Positions 7,516 through 17,800 of a stretch of 61,184 nt of DNA are shown piece by piece (positions within the stretch are counted from its first letter, which is position 1; each line of letters begins with the position of its first letter). The stretch spans positions 1-61,184 of the forward strand of contig CAZVFX010000028.1 in assembly GCA_964626565.1 (NCBI GenBank), given 5' to 3'. This stretch comes from CAZVFX01 sp964626565. Its GTDB lineage: Bacteria > Myxococcota_A > UBA9042 > CAIXZC01. The notes below the pieces were generated by a model. It searched no databases. It worked only from the letters and a program-made list of their open reading frames with translations, and was not told where the DNA came from. Position numbers and translations under genes: made by a program.

Positions 7516-9219
7516 ATGTATCGAACTGTTCTGCTGTTGGTGTTCCTCCTTTCCTGTGGCGGAGAGACTTCCTCAAAAGATGTTGGGAGCGAAGCTGCGC
7601 CAGGCGACATTTACGCGGATACGGCCCCGGACATTCCCCTCGGGGACAGTGCTGAACTGGCCCCGGACCCCATCGATGCGGCTTTGGAGCTTTCCGCTCC
7701 CGAACTGCCCGACTTGCTCGACGCTCTTGAGTCGGTGGATGTTGAGGTAGCGGTGGATATGGTCGAGGCCGTGACGGAGGTCGACGGCTCGGCGGAAGTC
7801 GATACGAAGCCGGAGGTAGTCGTGCCGCCGACGGCTTTGCCCGAGCATGTCTGGTCTCACTCTTTTGGGAGCACCGGAGCCGAAGAAGCGGTGAGTATGG
7901 CGGTGGATGGGGAAGGGCGGATTTTCCTGGCGGGGAGTTTCCACAGCGACGCTCTGGATTTTGGCGGTGAAGTGTTGCTGAACAAGTCGACGCTGGGAAT
8001 GAGAGATGTATTTGTCGTGGCTTTTGACCCGGACGGGGGGCATTTGTGGTCGGTGAGCTTTGGTGGCGAGGACGATGACGTGATGTACTCGCTGGCCCTC
8101 AACGAGGACGGGGAAATCCACGTCGCGGGGTATTTTCGCAGCGATTCCATCGATTTTGGCGCGGGACCAGAGTTGAACCAGGGCAAGATGGATCTGTTTT
8201 TCGTGAAACTGAGCGGGGCCGGCGAACTGATCTGGGCCCGCACCTTTGGCGGCGAAATGGACGACGCCACCTTTTCCCTGGATGTGAATTCTGAAGGGGC
8301 GGTTTTCATTACCGGGTATTTCAGCAGCGAGAGCCTGGACCTCGGCGGAGGGCCGATGGAGAATGTGAGCGCCACCGGCTACCACGACATCTACGCGGCC
8401 CGCTTTACCGGGGACGGCGAGCACGTCTGGTCGAAGCGGTTCGGAGGTTCGTCCTGGGAATTTGCACGGGCTGTCTCGGTGACCGGGGAAGCACTGTACC
8501 TGGGCGGGCGGTTCTACAGTTCAGGCATCGAGTTTGGCGATGAGACGTTCGAGAACCAGGGCGATGCGGATTTCTTCGTCTTGAAGATGGACCTTTCGGG
8601 GGAGACCTTGTGGGCGCGGCAGTATGGCGGACCTGAGCATGACGCCTGCCACGGCTTGGTCGGCGGTCCGGACGGCAGCGTCTTTGTCACCGGGACATCC
8701 AAGAGCCATGTTCTGGATCTTGGCGGCGGCCCGGTCTCCCACGTGGGGCCGCTGGATTTCCACGACATGTTCGTCTTTGGACTGTCTCCCGATGGGGACC
8801 ATTTGTGGTCCCACGTAATAGGCGGGTTCTCGTGGGAGATGGGGAGAGCGATTACCACGGATGAGGAAGGCAGCGTCTATGTGACCGGGGCCTACTACAG
8901 CGAGGGGCTGGATTTTGGCGGTGGCCCGCTGAAGCCGGCCGGTACCGGGCAGGGAGAAGCGGACCTTTTTCTGGTGAAGCTGACCTCGGGCGGTGAACAC
9001 GAATGGTCGCGGAGTTTCGGGGGGCCGGCCAACGATTTTGGCCACGCGGTTGCGGCCATGAAGTCCGGTGGCGTACTCCTCGCCGGCGGGTTCAACGGAG
9101 GCGAAGGAGAAGGAGACTACGCAATAGATTTCGGCGGCGGAGAGTTGCCGGAATACGGTGCATTCGATGTTTTCCTGGCCAGGTTCGGCCAGGAAGTAGC
9201 GGTGAGCGATGAGCCTTGA
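7516..9219 (+). CDS. Beta-propeller repeat lipoprotein
   Basis: This 567-aa protein starts MYRTVLLLVFLLSCGG, a lipoprotein signal with Cys near 15. ATG 7516 is chosen because GGAGG lies at 7503-7508. A long acidic low-complexity linker (to about residue 105) precedes seven or eight repeats of about 50-55 residues. Their pattern is W(S/A)xxFGG...D.....D..G...V.G.F.S..ldfGgG......D.FV..L...G, the SBBP type of propeller repeat. It is predicted to be a surface-exposed beta-propeller for protein or glycan binding. The last codons and the stop lie inside a 7-bp tandem array. Confidence 0.8.
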   Translation: MYRTVLLLVFLLSCGGETSSKDVGSEAAPGDIYADTAPDIPLGDSAELAPDPIDAALELSAPELPDLLDALESVDVEVAVDMVEAVTEVDGSAEVDTKPEVVVPPTALPEHVWSHSFGSTGAEEAVSMAVDGEGRIFLAGSFHSDALDFGGEVLLNKSTLGMRDVFVVAFDPDGGHLWSVSFGGEDDDVMYSLALNEDGEIHVAGYFRSDSIDFGAGPELNQGKMDLFFVKLSGAGELIWARTFGGEMDDATFSLDVNSEGAVFITGYFSSESLDLGGGPMENVSATGYHDIYAARFTGDGEHVWSKRFGGSSWEFARAVSVTGEALYLGGRFYSSGIEFGDETFENQGDADFFVLKMDLSGETLWARQYGGPEHDACHGLVGGPDGSVFVTGTSKSHVLDLGGGPVSHVGPLDFHDMFVFGLSPDGDHLWSHVIGGFSWEMGRAITTDEEGSVYVTGAYYSEGLDFGGGPLKPAGTGQGEADLFLVKLTSGGEHEWSRSFGGPANDFGHAVAAMKSGGVLLAGGFNGGEGEGDYAIDFGGGELPEYGAFDVFLARFGQEVAVSDEP

Positions 9220-9235
9220 GCGGTGATCAGAGGAC
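9201..9235 (+). repeat. Degenerate 7-bp tandem array across the stop codon
   Basis: Successive heptamers are GGTGAGC (9201), GATGAGC (9208), CTTGAGC (9215), GGTGATC (9222) and AGAGGAC (9229). The common part is TGAGC with a variable first dinucleotide. The stop codon of the beta-propeller gene (9217-9219) is made by the third unit. A related array lies inverted at 9300-9334. Confidence 0.7.
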
Positions 9236-9299
9236 AACGACAGATGGCACAGGATGGGGTTGGTCTTTTCGGGTGAGGGGTGACAGGGTTGCTATCTTA

Positions 9300-9334
9300 G
9301 CTCACGGCTCACAGCTCAAAGCTCACAGCCAATT
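9300..9334 (-). repeat. Degenerate 7-bp tandem array abutting a stop codon
   Basis: Read on the plus strand the units are GCTCACG, GCTCACA, GCTCAAA, GCTCACA and GCCAATT, ending exactly at the stop codon (9335-9337) of the minus-strand Cys-rich gene. The core GCTCA is the reverse complement of TGAGC in the array at 9201-9235. The pair can therefore form an imperfect hairpin between two convergent genes and may serve as a bidirectional terminator. Confidence 0.65.
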
Positions 9335-10654
9335 CTATCCGCACTGGCCGGTGCAGTCGTAGAAGCCGGCGTCTTCCTTGAAGCCGCAGATGCACCCGTC
9401 CCCGCCCTGGGAACAGTCGATTTCCTGAAGCTGGCCGCCTTCGCACCATTTCACGACATTGCCTTCGCACAGGCCCACGTAGTCGATGTCGCCGCACGCT
9501 CCGCCGCCACCGCAGTCGTCGGGGCAGCCGTCGGGGGTCTCACCCGCGTCGCAGATGCCGTTGCCGCACACTGCCGGGCCGCCGCCACCGAGGCAGGCTT
9601 CCATTTCCGCCGCGCACGCCTGCTGCAGGCAGGCCTGGTCGTTTTCCGGGCAGCCGGAGTTCTGGAAGCACTGGGCGATGGCCATGAAGCCAGCCTGGGC
9701 GGCAGGGTCGCCCTGATCGTAACAGCCCATGATGCACGCTTCGTCCTGGCAGTTGTTTGTCTGCAGGCAGTCGAAGATCTGGGCGCAGGTGAGTCCGCCG
9801 CCGCCACCGCAATCCTGGGGGCAGTTGGCTGCCGATTCGCCGGCTTCGCACTGGCCGTTGCCGCACACCGGCCCGCCGCCGCCACAGTCAGCCGCACAGT
9901 TGTTCTGGTCCTCACCGGCTTCGCACTGGCCGTTGCCGCACACCGGCCCACCGCCGGCGCAGTCGGCCGCACAATTGTTCTGGTCTTCACCGGCCTCGCA
10001 CTGGCCGTTGCCACACACTGCCGCCGGGGCGCCGCCGAAGCAGGCCGCTACCTCGGCCGCACAAGCCTCCTCAATGCACGCGGCGTCGCCCGCACAGCCC
10101 GCATTCTGTTGGCAGATCATGAACGCTTCCAGTTGGGCCTGGGCTTCCGTAGTGCCCTGGTCAGTGCAGCCGGCGATGCAGGCGTTGTCGGTCTGTGTGC
10201 AGTCGTCCAGGCAGTCGTGGATGGTTGAACAATCCTGCGTGCCGCCGCCGCCGCAATCGGCGGGGCAATCCGCCGCGGTTTCACCCGTCTCACAAGTGCC
10301 GTTGCCGCATACGGGAGTACCGTTGCCGCCACCGGTGCAGTCGGCGGGACAAGAGGCCTCAGTTTCGCCGTCGTCACAGATGGCGTTGCCACAAACGGCC
10401 GGATCCTTGATCTTGTCGACGCATACGCCGTCGGTGCAAGTCTGGTCCGCGGTGCAAGCAGGATCGCAGCCCGCGGTCTCCTTCACCTGGCATGTCGTGG
10501 TGGTGGTACCCTCCACGTAGACGCATTCAGTTCCTTCGCCGCAAGGCGGGTTGCACGCAGGGCCGTCCGAGCCGCTATCGCCCATACAGCCGATGACAAA
10601 TGTGATTGCGGTGACAAGGCACGTCAACGTGACGGCAAGATAAAACTTCTTCAT
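9335..10654 (-). CDS. Cys-rich lipoprotein with CGNGxCExGE modules
   Basis: The 439-aa protein starts MKKFYLAVTLTCLVTAITFVIGC, a lipoprotein signal. The start is supported by GGAGGAG 7 nt upstream. It contains at least six copies of a short module like CGNGQCEAGEDQNNCAADC. Between them are two longer modules of about 60-65 residues (CxxIxDCL...CxxxACIxGC...C...GC...ACxxxACAAExxACxG). These are predicted to be alpha-helical and disulfide-linked. The C-terminal 50 residues form another Cys-rich unit ending YDCTGQCG. Such modular lipoproteins are common in large deltaproteobacterial genomes, with unknown function. A 7-bp tandem array follows the stop directly. Confidence 0.8.
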   Translation of the reverse strand: MKKFYLAVTLTCLVTAITFVIGCMGDSGSDGPACNPPCGEGTECVYVEGTTTTTCQVKETAGCDPACTADQTCTDGVCVDKIKDPAVCGNAICDDGETEASCPADCTGGGNGTPVCGNGTCETGETAADCPADCGGGGTQDCSTIHDCLDDCTQTDNACIAGCTDQGTTEAQAQLEAFMICQQNAGCAGDAACIEEACAAEVAACFGGAPAAVCGNGQCEAGEDQNNCAADCAGGGPVCGNGQCEAGEDQNNCAADCGGGGPVCGNGQCEAGESAANCPQDCGGGGGLTCAQIFDCLQTNNCQDEACIMGCYDQGDPAAQAGFMAIAQCFQNSGCPENDQACLQQACAAEMEACLGGGGPAVCGNGICDAGETPDGCPDDCGGGGACGDIDYVGLCEGNVVKWCEGGQLQEIDCSQGGDGCICGFKEDAGFYDCTGQCG

Positions 10655-10719
10655 TCTGTCTCCTCCATGATGTTTGGCAAACGTCCAATCCTCGTTCAAT
10701 TTGCGGAGCCCATAGGCCC

Positions 10720-11433
10720 CTAATCGTTATAGTCGTCGTACGTATACGTATCTGATGCAGCATCGTAGTCGGAGCAGCCGGCCGACGCCCAGCAACTCAT
10801 GGTGTTGTTGGTATCGCTGTACGCCTCCCAGCAATCTGCGGTGCCGCAGGCTGCGGCTGCGCAGAAGCCGATATCGGAGCCGTCGCACGCCGAGCCGTCC
10901 GAATTGCCGCCCCCGCTGCCGTTCTCCTGCAACCAGGCTTCCACCGCCTCTTTTCCGTAGGCCACCACCAGCACCAGATAGGAAAATGCGTTGCGGTCAT
11001 CCTGGGACGCGGTGTTCCACTGAGGTCTTACGTCCGCCCACAGTTCGTCGAATCTGGCCATCACGATCTGAGTATCCTTCTCGACGGTGGGATAGGTCAC
11101 CTTAAACGCATCCAGCAATTGCTGGTGCTCCGGAGGGGTAAAGGCAATTGTCTTACCGGACAGGTAGCTGAGTACAAACTCGAACGCCTCGATAAATGCG
11201 TCAGCGCTGCTCTTCTTCAGGGTGCCGAATTCGGCAGTAGCGATCACCTCGCCGGTGCCGTACTGGTGACCGTCAAGGGACTGGCCACCCGGCTGCTCGC
11301 CGTCGGCGACGCACGCACCGTCCGTGCAGGTGAATCCTGCGCTGCACGCGGGATTGCAACCCTCATCGTCCCCGCCGAAGCAGCCGGTGCAGATGATGAG
11401 AATCAGCAGCGCAATGGTGTGGGTAGCTCTCAT
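10720..11433 (-). CDS. Small predicted lipoprotein of unknown function
   Basis: The 237-aa protein starts MRATHTIALLILIICTGCFGG, a lipoprotein signal (lipobox CTGC). A short EGF-like knot (CNPACSAGFTCTDGACV) is followed by an alpha-helical stretch at about residues 60-170 with no recognised motif. A Ser/Gly/Cys-rich tail follows. A short knot after the lipid anchor is shared with the neighbouring 439-aa lipoprotein (CNPPCGEGTECVY), which suggests a common origin of the N-terminal part. It ends 66 nt before the start of that gene on the same strand. Confidence 0.7.
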   Translation of the reverse strand: MRATHTIALLILIICTGCFGGDDEGCNPACSAGFTCTDGACVADGEQPGGQSLDGHQYGTGEVIATAEFGTLKKSSADAFIEAFEFVLSYLSGKTIAFTPPEHQQLLDAFKVTYPTVEKDTQIVMARFDELWADVRPQWNTASQDDRNAFSYLVLVVAYGKEAVEAWLQENGSGGGNSDGSACDGSDIGFCAAAACGTADCWEAYSDTNNTMSCWASAGCSDYDAASDTYTYDDYND

Positions 11434-11468
11434 GAACCCGCCTCACTCCTCGATCCAATCGACGGGTA

Positions 11469-11498
11469 AGTCTACTCAGACGGGTATATGCAAGTCAA
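11469..11498 (-). promoter_or_regulatory. Promoter for the 237-aa lipoprotein gene
   Basis: On the minus strand TTGACT (11498-11493), an 18-bp spacer and TAGACT (11474-11469) form a plausible vegetative promoter about 36 nt before the start codon at 11433. Confidence 0.4.
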
Positions 11499-11527
11499 TG
11501 GGTTTGTCGGGATTGGGTGGGTCGGCT

Positions 11528-11758
11528 TCAGCCGTCGTCGCCGATGGCTTCCACCGGGCACTGCTCTGCAGCCTCTTCGAAGTCCGCTTCCTGTGCGTCG
11601 TCCTCGGGCTGGCACTTGACGAAAGCCAACCCCTCGTTTTCATCCATCTCTATGTTGTCGGAAGCCACCTCAACGCACACTCCGCAGCCGATGCAGTTGT
11701 GATCTACGTACCATTTCCCGGGGACGTTCCGTTTTACTTTGTCGGTCTTGTCAGCCAT
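11528..11758 (-). CDS. Single-cluster [4Fe-4S] ferredoxin
   Basis: The 76-aa acidic protein has one CxxCxxC motif (CIGCGVC) and a distal CP (EQCPVEAI), the ligand set of monocluster [4Fe-4S] ferredoxins like those of sulfate reducers. It is a cytoplasmic one-electron carrier and could serve the tungsten oxidoreductase encoded at 44-49 kb, although it is not linked to that operon. ATG 11758 is chosen because GAGG lies 8 nt upstream; an in-frame ATG 12 nt earlier lacks this. Confidence 0.9.
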   Translation of the reverse strand: MADKTDKVKRNVPGKWYVDHNCIGCGVCVEVASDNIEMDENEGLAFVKCQPEDDAQEADFEEAAEQCPVEAIGDDG

Positions 11759-11785
11759 GGTCAACCTCAAGCTAATGCCGCAAAT

Positions 11786-11813
11786 AAGATAAACACGAGG
11801 AGACGGCTGTCAA
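11786..11813 (-). promoter_or_regulatory. Promoter of the ferredoxin gene
   Basis: On the minus strand TTGACA (11813-11808), a 16-bp spacer and TATCTT (11791-11786) lie about 30 nt upstream of the start codon and directly after the stop of the 2102-aa gene. The ferredoxin therefore has its own promoter. Confidence 0.5.
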
Positions 11814-11818
11814 CCGAC

Positions 11819-14800
11819 TCAGGGACAGTTTTCGTTGGCTTGACCGGGCGTGCCCTTGTCGCCGCCGGGAAGCAGCAGGGTCGATTCGCACCATGAGGCC
11901 CCCACATTGTTGGCCAGATGGTCAAAAGCGCCGGGGTCGAGGTTCATGGACGCACCCTTGGGATCGGGGAAAAGGGTTCCCCCGTCATAGCCGACTTCGT
12001 CGGATATCTGCCCTTTGTAGGACAAGATTACTTCGTCCATGCCGTTGCCTAGCAGTATGTCGGAATACTGGTAGTCCACAGGCACGCCGCCGTTGAAGTC
12101 CTGGCTCGCCTCTACCCCCAGGATCAGGTAGCCCTGGGCCGGCACCAGCAGGGGGCCGCCATTGTCGATTTCGTGGTAGTCGTTGGCTGTGTCCAGGATC
12201 TCCCACTTATTGATGTCGATGTCGAAATCCCGGGTGTTATACACCTCGAAGTACTCGCCAAGGGTGTCGTAGACCTTGGCCGGGTTTTGCATGATCTCGG
12301 TGATGATGATGTCTCCCGGGTCCGGCACGTACGTTTCAATGGAACAGTCGGGCGCACACCCATCCCCGAGTATGTCGTTACCGTCGTCACACTCTTCGCC
12401 GAAATCGATAACGTTGTCACCGCAATGTGCGTCGAGACAGTTGAGGCGGCACGAGTTTGGTTCCGAGTTGCTGTTGAGGTCTCCCCAGTCGCACTGTTCG
12501 CCGTAGCCGGGGTCAGTGACGCTGTCGCCGCAGAAGGGGAAGGCGCAGTCGGTTCGACAGGCGTCGGGAGTGGAGTCTGAGTTGGCATATCCCTGGTCAC
12601 ACTCTTCACCGGAGTCGATTACCGTGTCGCCACAGAACGCGGGCAAACAGGTGGTGCGGCAGGCGTCGGCGATCTCGTCGCTGTTGGCGGGGCCGTCATC
12701 ACATTCTTCCCCGGTGTCCAGGACGTTGTCTCCACAGTGGGCCGGCGTGCAATCGTGGCGGCAAGCGTCGGGGGCAACATCGCTGTTGTCCGGTCCGTCA
12801 TCGCACAGTTCCGCCAGGCCCGGGTCGATGATCCCATCGCCGCATCCGGGAGCAACGCAGTCGGTTTTGCACTTGTCCGGCGCGTCCTCGTTGAGGGGGC
12901 CGTCGTCACACTCTTCTCCGTTGTCTACAACATCGTCTCCGCAGTGGGCCGACAAGCAGTTGGTGCGACAGGCGTTGGGTAGCTCGTCGTTATTGCCCGG
13001 GCCCTTGTCGCACTCCTCGCCGCTGTCCACCACCATGTCGCCGCAGAAGGGCACAGTGCAGTCTTCGCGGCAGTGATCGGGAAGGAAGTTGCTGTTGTCG
13101 TCGCCGTCGTCACATTCTTCGCCCGGGTCGATCCAGTTGTTGCCGCAGAAGGCGACGTAGGCCTTGCAGTCGAGCCCACATTCATCACCCCCTTCCAGAT
13201 TGCCGTCGTCGCAATCCTCACCTGTGTCAATGATGCCGTCTCCACAGTGGGCAGTGGTGCAATCCGTTCGGCAGGCGTCAGGCGTATCGTCGGAGTTGTC
13301 GTCGCCCCAGTCACACTGCTCATTGGGCGTCTTCACTCCGTCTCCGCACACGGTGATGTAGACTACGCAATCAGCCTGGCAACCGTCCCAGTCGTCATTG
13401 TTTCCGTCGTCGCACTCTTCGCCCTCATCGATGACGCCGTCGCCGCAGTGGGCATGCAGGCACGTGGTGCGGCACGCGCCCGGGACCTCGTCGTTGTTTT
13501 CCGGCCCATCGTCGCACTGCTCACCCGCGTCCAGCACGCCGTCTCCGCAGTGGGCTTGCAGGCATGAGGTGCGGCACGCGTCGGGTTCACTGTCGCTGTT
13601 GTCCAGCCCGTCGTCGCACTCTTCTCCTTCGTCCACGACCCCGTCTCCGCAGCCCGGGAGTTGGCAGTTCTTGCGGCAGGCGCCGGGGACCACGTCGCTG
13701 TTGTCCGGCCCGTCGTCACACATTTCATTGTCGTCCACAACCCCATCGCCGCAAGAAGGTGCGGTGCAGTCTATGCGGCATGCATTGGGGATGTCGTCTG
13801 CGTTCAGGTCGCCGTCGTCACACTCTTCATCACTGTCCGCGACCCCGTCGCCGCAGGAGGGAGGCGTACAGTCGGTGCGGCAGACATCGGGTTCGATATC
13901 GCTATTGAGCTCGCCGTCGTCACACAACTCGCCTTCATCCTCGACCCCATCGCCACACCACGCCAGTTTGCAGTTGGTGCGGCACTTGTTGGGCAGGAAA
14001 TCGTTGTTGAGATCGGCATCATCGCACTCCTCTCCCTCGTCGATGATGCCGTCTCCACAGAACGAGACGAGGCAGACTGCGTCGGGAATCCCTATGATCA
14101 ACAGATCCCCAACGGTATCGGTGGCGGTGGGCGGCACCGCGTCCAGTACCGCGCCTTCCGGCGACACCAGCACCGAGGTCATGGCCGCGATCTTTCCGGG
14201 CAGTTCGTCGCTGCCGTAGAGAGTGGTCCAGGGTAATAGCAACTCCACCTGGCCGTTGAGCCCCAATCCAACCAGGCACGGTACGTCCGTGGGTTCGCCC
14301 TCTTCCGACAACTCGAAACACCCCACGGCGCCGGCCCCGAGTTCAGGGTCCTCGGCCCATTGAAGCGCCACTGCGAAATCAGCTCCGAAGCCGGGGAAGT
14401 CCACGATGCCGTTGTTGGAGAGGATGCCGGACAGGCCCACGTCTTCCGCCGCGATCCCGCTCATGTCGGTGATGCCCGTGCCCTCGAGGAAGTCGAGGTC
14501 GAACAGGTAGACCAGTCCCCCGAGGGGAGGCGGTTGGATCACCGATGAGGCGATGTACAGGTTGAATTCGTCAACCAGCAGGTACAGTGCCTGCAAGGCG
14601 CCGACCCCGGTTCCGGCGAGGGCTGAGTCGGGCCATTGTTCATCTATGATGCCGTCGACAAACGGAGTCCCCACCGGCGCCTTTCCAGAGCGGCAGCCTT
14701 TTGCGGTGCACACGTCGGTGGTGCACAGGATGGAGTCGGAGCACAGCGAGGTGTGGAGGCAGCCCACTTCGTTGCTGCAGCTATCCAACGTGCAAGCGTA

Positions 14801-17800
14801 GTTGTCGCTGCAGTCAATGGGCAGGCCCACGCATTCACCCTGGTAGCAGGTGTCATGCCAGGTGCAGATGCTCTCGTCGTCGCAGTTTTCCGTGTTGAAG
14901 GGGTGCAGGCAGCCGACGCCCGGGTCGCATTCGTCATCGGTGCAGACGTCGTCATCATTGCAGTCGACGGGATAGAATACGCAGCCCCCGCCCTCGCAGA
15001 AATCATCGGTGCAACTGTCCGCGTCATCGCACAACACGATGTCGTTGCAGCATCCCTCGATGGGTTCGTGCAAGCAGCCGGACACCGGGTTGCAGCTATC
15101 GGCTGTGCAGTTGTTCTCATCGTTACAATCATCAACGCCTTCGCACTGGGGGACGTACACGGTTTCCGCCATGTTGCGGCAGTCGGTGAAAAAGCCGTCG
15201 GTTACGAACAGCGAGACTACGAACTCTCCCAGTTTTTCCGCGGGCACCGGCTCGAGTACGAGGTGCACCGAAGCCGGGTCTGATGCCATTGAGATCTGCT
15301 CCAAACCAGCGTGCGCGGGTCCGAGCACCAGGAACCCGATGGGGTCTCCGTCCGGGTCGGTGGCGAAAACCACCTGTTCAACTTCGTCGCCGGGGAGCCT
15401 GAACACGTCGTCCAGTTCAACCAGGAACCGGGGCGGTGTGCCCAGTCCGATCTTGACGTCGTCGATTCGCCAGGCCAGCTCTGCGACTCCCTGAGGCACG
15501 GTGGCGCAGAAGGCCAACTCGAAAGGAGACGTCTTGAGTTTCAGCGGCAACACCATCATCGCCGGCTGTCCGTTGTCGATGGGAGTGCCATCAAACGTGG
15601 CGAGGACCACGGCGTCGGGTAGTCCGGCCGGCCGTCCTTCCACCCGCAGGGAGGGCCACGCTTCCCCCGGGACGTCAGCCAGGAAGCTGTGGTCGAAAAC
15701 CAACGAAACCTCCTGTTGCGGGTCGGGGATCTGGACCATGGGGGAAATCAGGCAGACTTCGCCGCCCTGCAACGCGGTATCCGTCTCCAGATTTGCACAA
15801 GTGTCGCCCCCGATTACACCTTCACCCGGCCCCAGGACGAAGGCGCCGATTTCCGAAGCGGGAGCCTTCCAGCCGATGGTCTCCAAATCGCCGTCACCGA
15901 AAGTCTCTACCCAGTCGGGCTGCACTATGCAATCGGCCGCAACAGTTTCCTCACAAGTGTTCTCATCATTGCAGGTAACGGTGACGCAGGGTGAGCTGGA
16001 CCACGGGCAGTCCGACGGCGACAGGCAGCACAGAGACCCGGGCTGTGAATGGAAACGGCATTCATAGTTCAGGCAGTAGTCGAAGGTGCAGGGGTTGCCG
16101 TCTTCGCACTCCCAGTCACCCTTGCAGCATCCCGGAATGAGCTGGGTGATGCACTGGTTCGAGACGCAAGTGACCAGAGTGCATGGGTCGTCGTCTTCCA
16201 CGCAGTCCGCGGTGGTGTTGCAGCATCCTTTGCCCAGGGGGACGTGGGAGCAGGTGTTGTTGCCGGGATTGCACACATCTTCGGTGCAGGCATCTCCGTC
16301 TGCACAGTCGGAGTTGGTGAGGCAGCATGTAGGGTCGGGGAGATGCTGCAACCGGCACTTCTGGTTGACGCAGACGGGCACTTTGCACATATCCTGGTCG
16401 GTGAGGAACTGCTCGCAGTCGGTGGCGTCGTGGCAGCACCATTCGATCCATGCATGCTCGCACGTATGGATCGCTTCCAGGCATATGTCCTCGGTGCACG
16501 GGTCGCCGTCGGAACAGTCGCCGTCGGCGAGGCAACAGTCGGCAATCGGCTCGTGGGTGCACAAGTGAGTCTGCAGATTACAGCCGTCGAGGGTGCACGG
16601 GTTTTCATCAACGCAGTATTGGGGAGGGGGGCCGGTGCAGAAATCCGGGTTGGGGATGTGTTTGCATTGGAAGTTCTCGCACCAGTCGAGGGTTTCCACC
16701 ATTCCGTCGTCACAGTCGTAATCAAAGAAGCAGCAGGTGACCCCTCCCGGGCTGTTGTAGTGGCACGTCTTGTAGGGGATTCCCGGGTCCTGTGTGCAGT
16801 AGTCGATGGTGCAGGGGTTAATGTCGGCGCAGTCCTCGTTCTCCTCGCAGCAGCCGGGGAATTCCGGGTTGGGCTGGTAGCGGCACTTATGATTGGCGCA
16901 GGACTCAATGGTGCAGTCGCTGTCGTCGTCGCACTGGAAGTCGTAGTTGCAACACCCGGGCATGGGTGCGTGGACGCATGCGAGAGTTTCAGGCATACAG
17001 GTGTCGCTGGTGCAAACATCGCCATCGCCGCAATCCACTGCGTAGAGGCAGCACTCCTTGATCGGTTCGTGGCTGCAAACCGCCTGCCCGTTCTTGCCGC
17101 AGGTATCCAGTGTGCAGCTGTTGTTGTCGTTGCAGATGACAGGCGTGTAATAGAAGGAGAAGGAGTCGATGTTGGGTTTACCCGGGGTGCCCTTGTCCAT
17201 TCCCGGCGCCGGTGACAGCTTGGCGGTCATCCAGCTTATGGGGTCGCTGTTGTCCATATAGGGGCTGACCAGTTCGAGGGAGGCTCCCTCCACCGTGGTG
17301 AACCCGTCGGCGCCGTACTCTATGCGGTCTACTTCCATCCCCATGAGGTCGCGCAGCACCAACTCGTCGGCGCCGTTTGAGAGAGTGAAATTGTAGTAAA
17401 CGAAGTCCGGCTCCACGCCGCCGTTGTTCACCGGGTTGTCGCTTCTGGCGAGGAGAAAATACCCGCCCGGGGGCACCAGGATAGGCGAAGCACTTACCAG
17501 GGTGAAGTTGTCGGCATCGTCGTCGGCGAGGCTCCAGCCGTTGATGTCGATGGGGGTGAGCGAGGGATTGAACAACTCTATCCATTCGCCGGTTGCGTCA
17601 CCGGCTACCGAGGGATTCGCCAGGAACTCGTTGATCACCAGCGCCTCGGTGTTGGGCCAGCACATCTCCGTGTCCTCTTCGAACATGCAGATTTTGTAGC
17701 CCAACTCTTCAACCAGGGCGCACTTTGACACAAATCCGGCGGGCGGCAGGTCGCATTCATGTGAGAACGTGCAGCAGTCCGGCGTGGATGGGTCCGGAGT

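Noticed and set aside
9335..10654. Short CGNGQCEAGE DNA repeats as a possible CRISPR or minisatellite
   Set aside because: The repeats are coding, in frame, unequal in length and lie in a signal-peptide protein.
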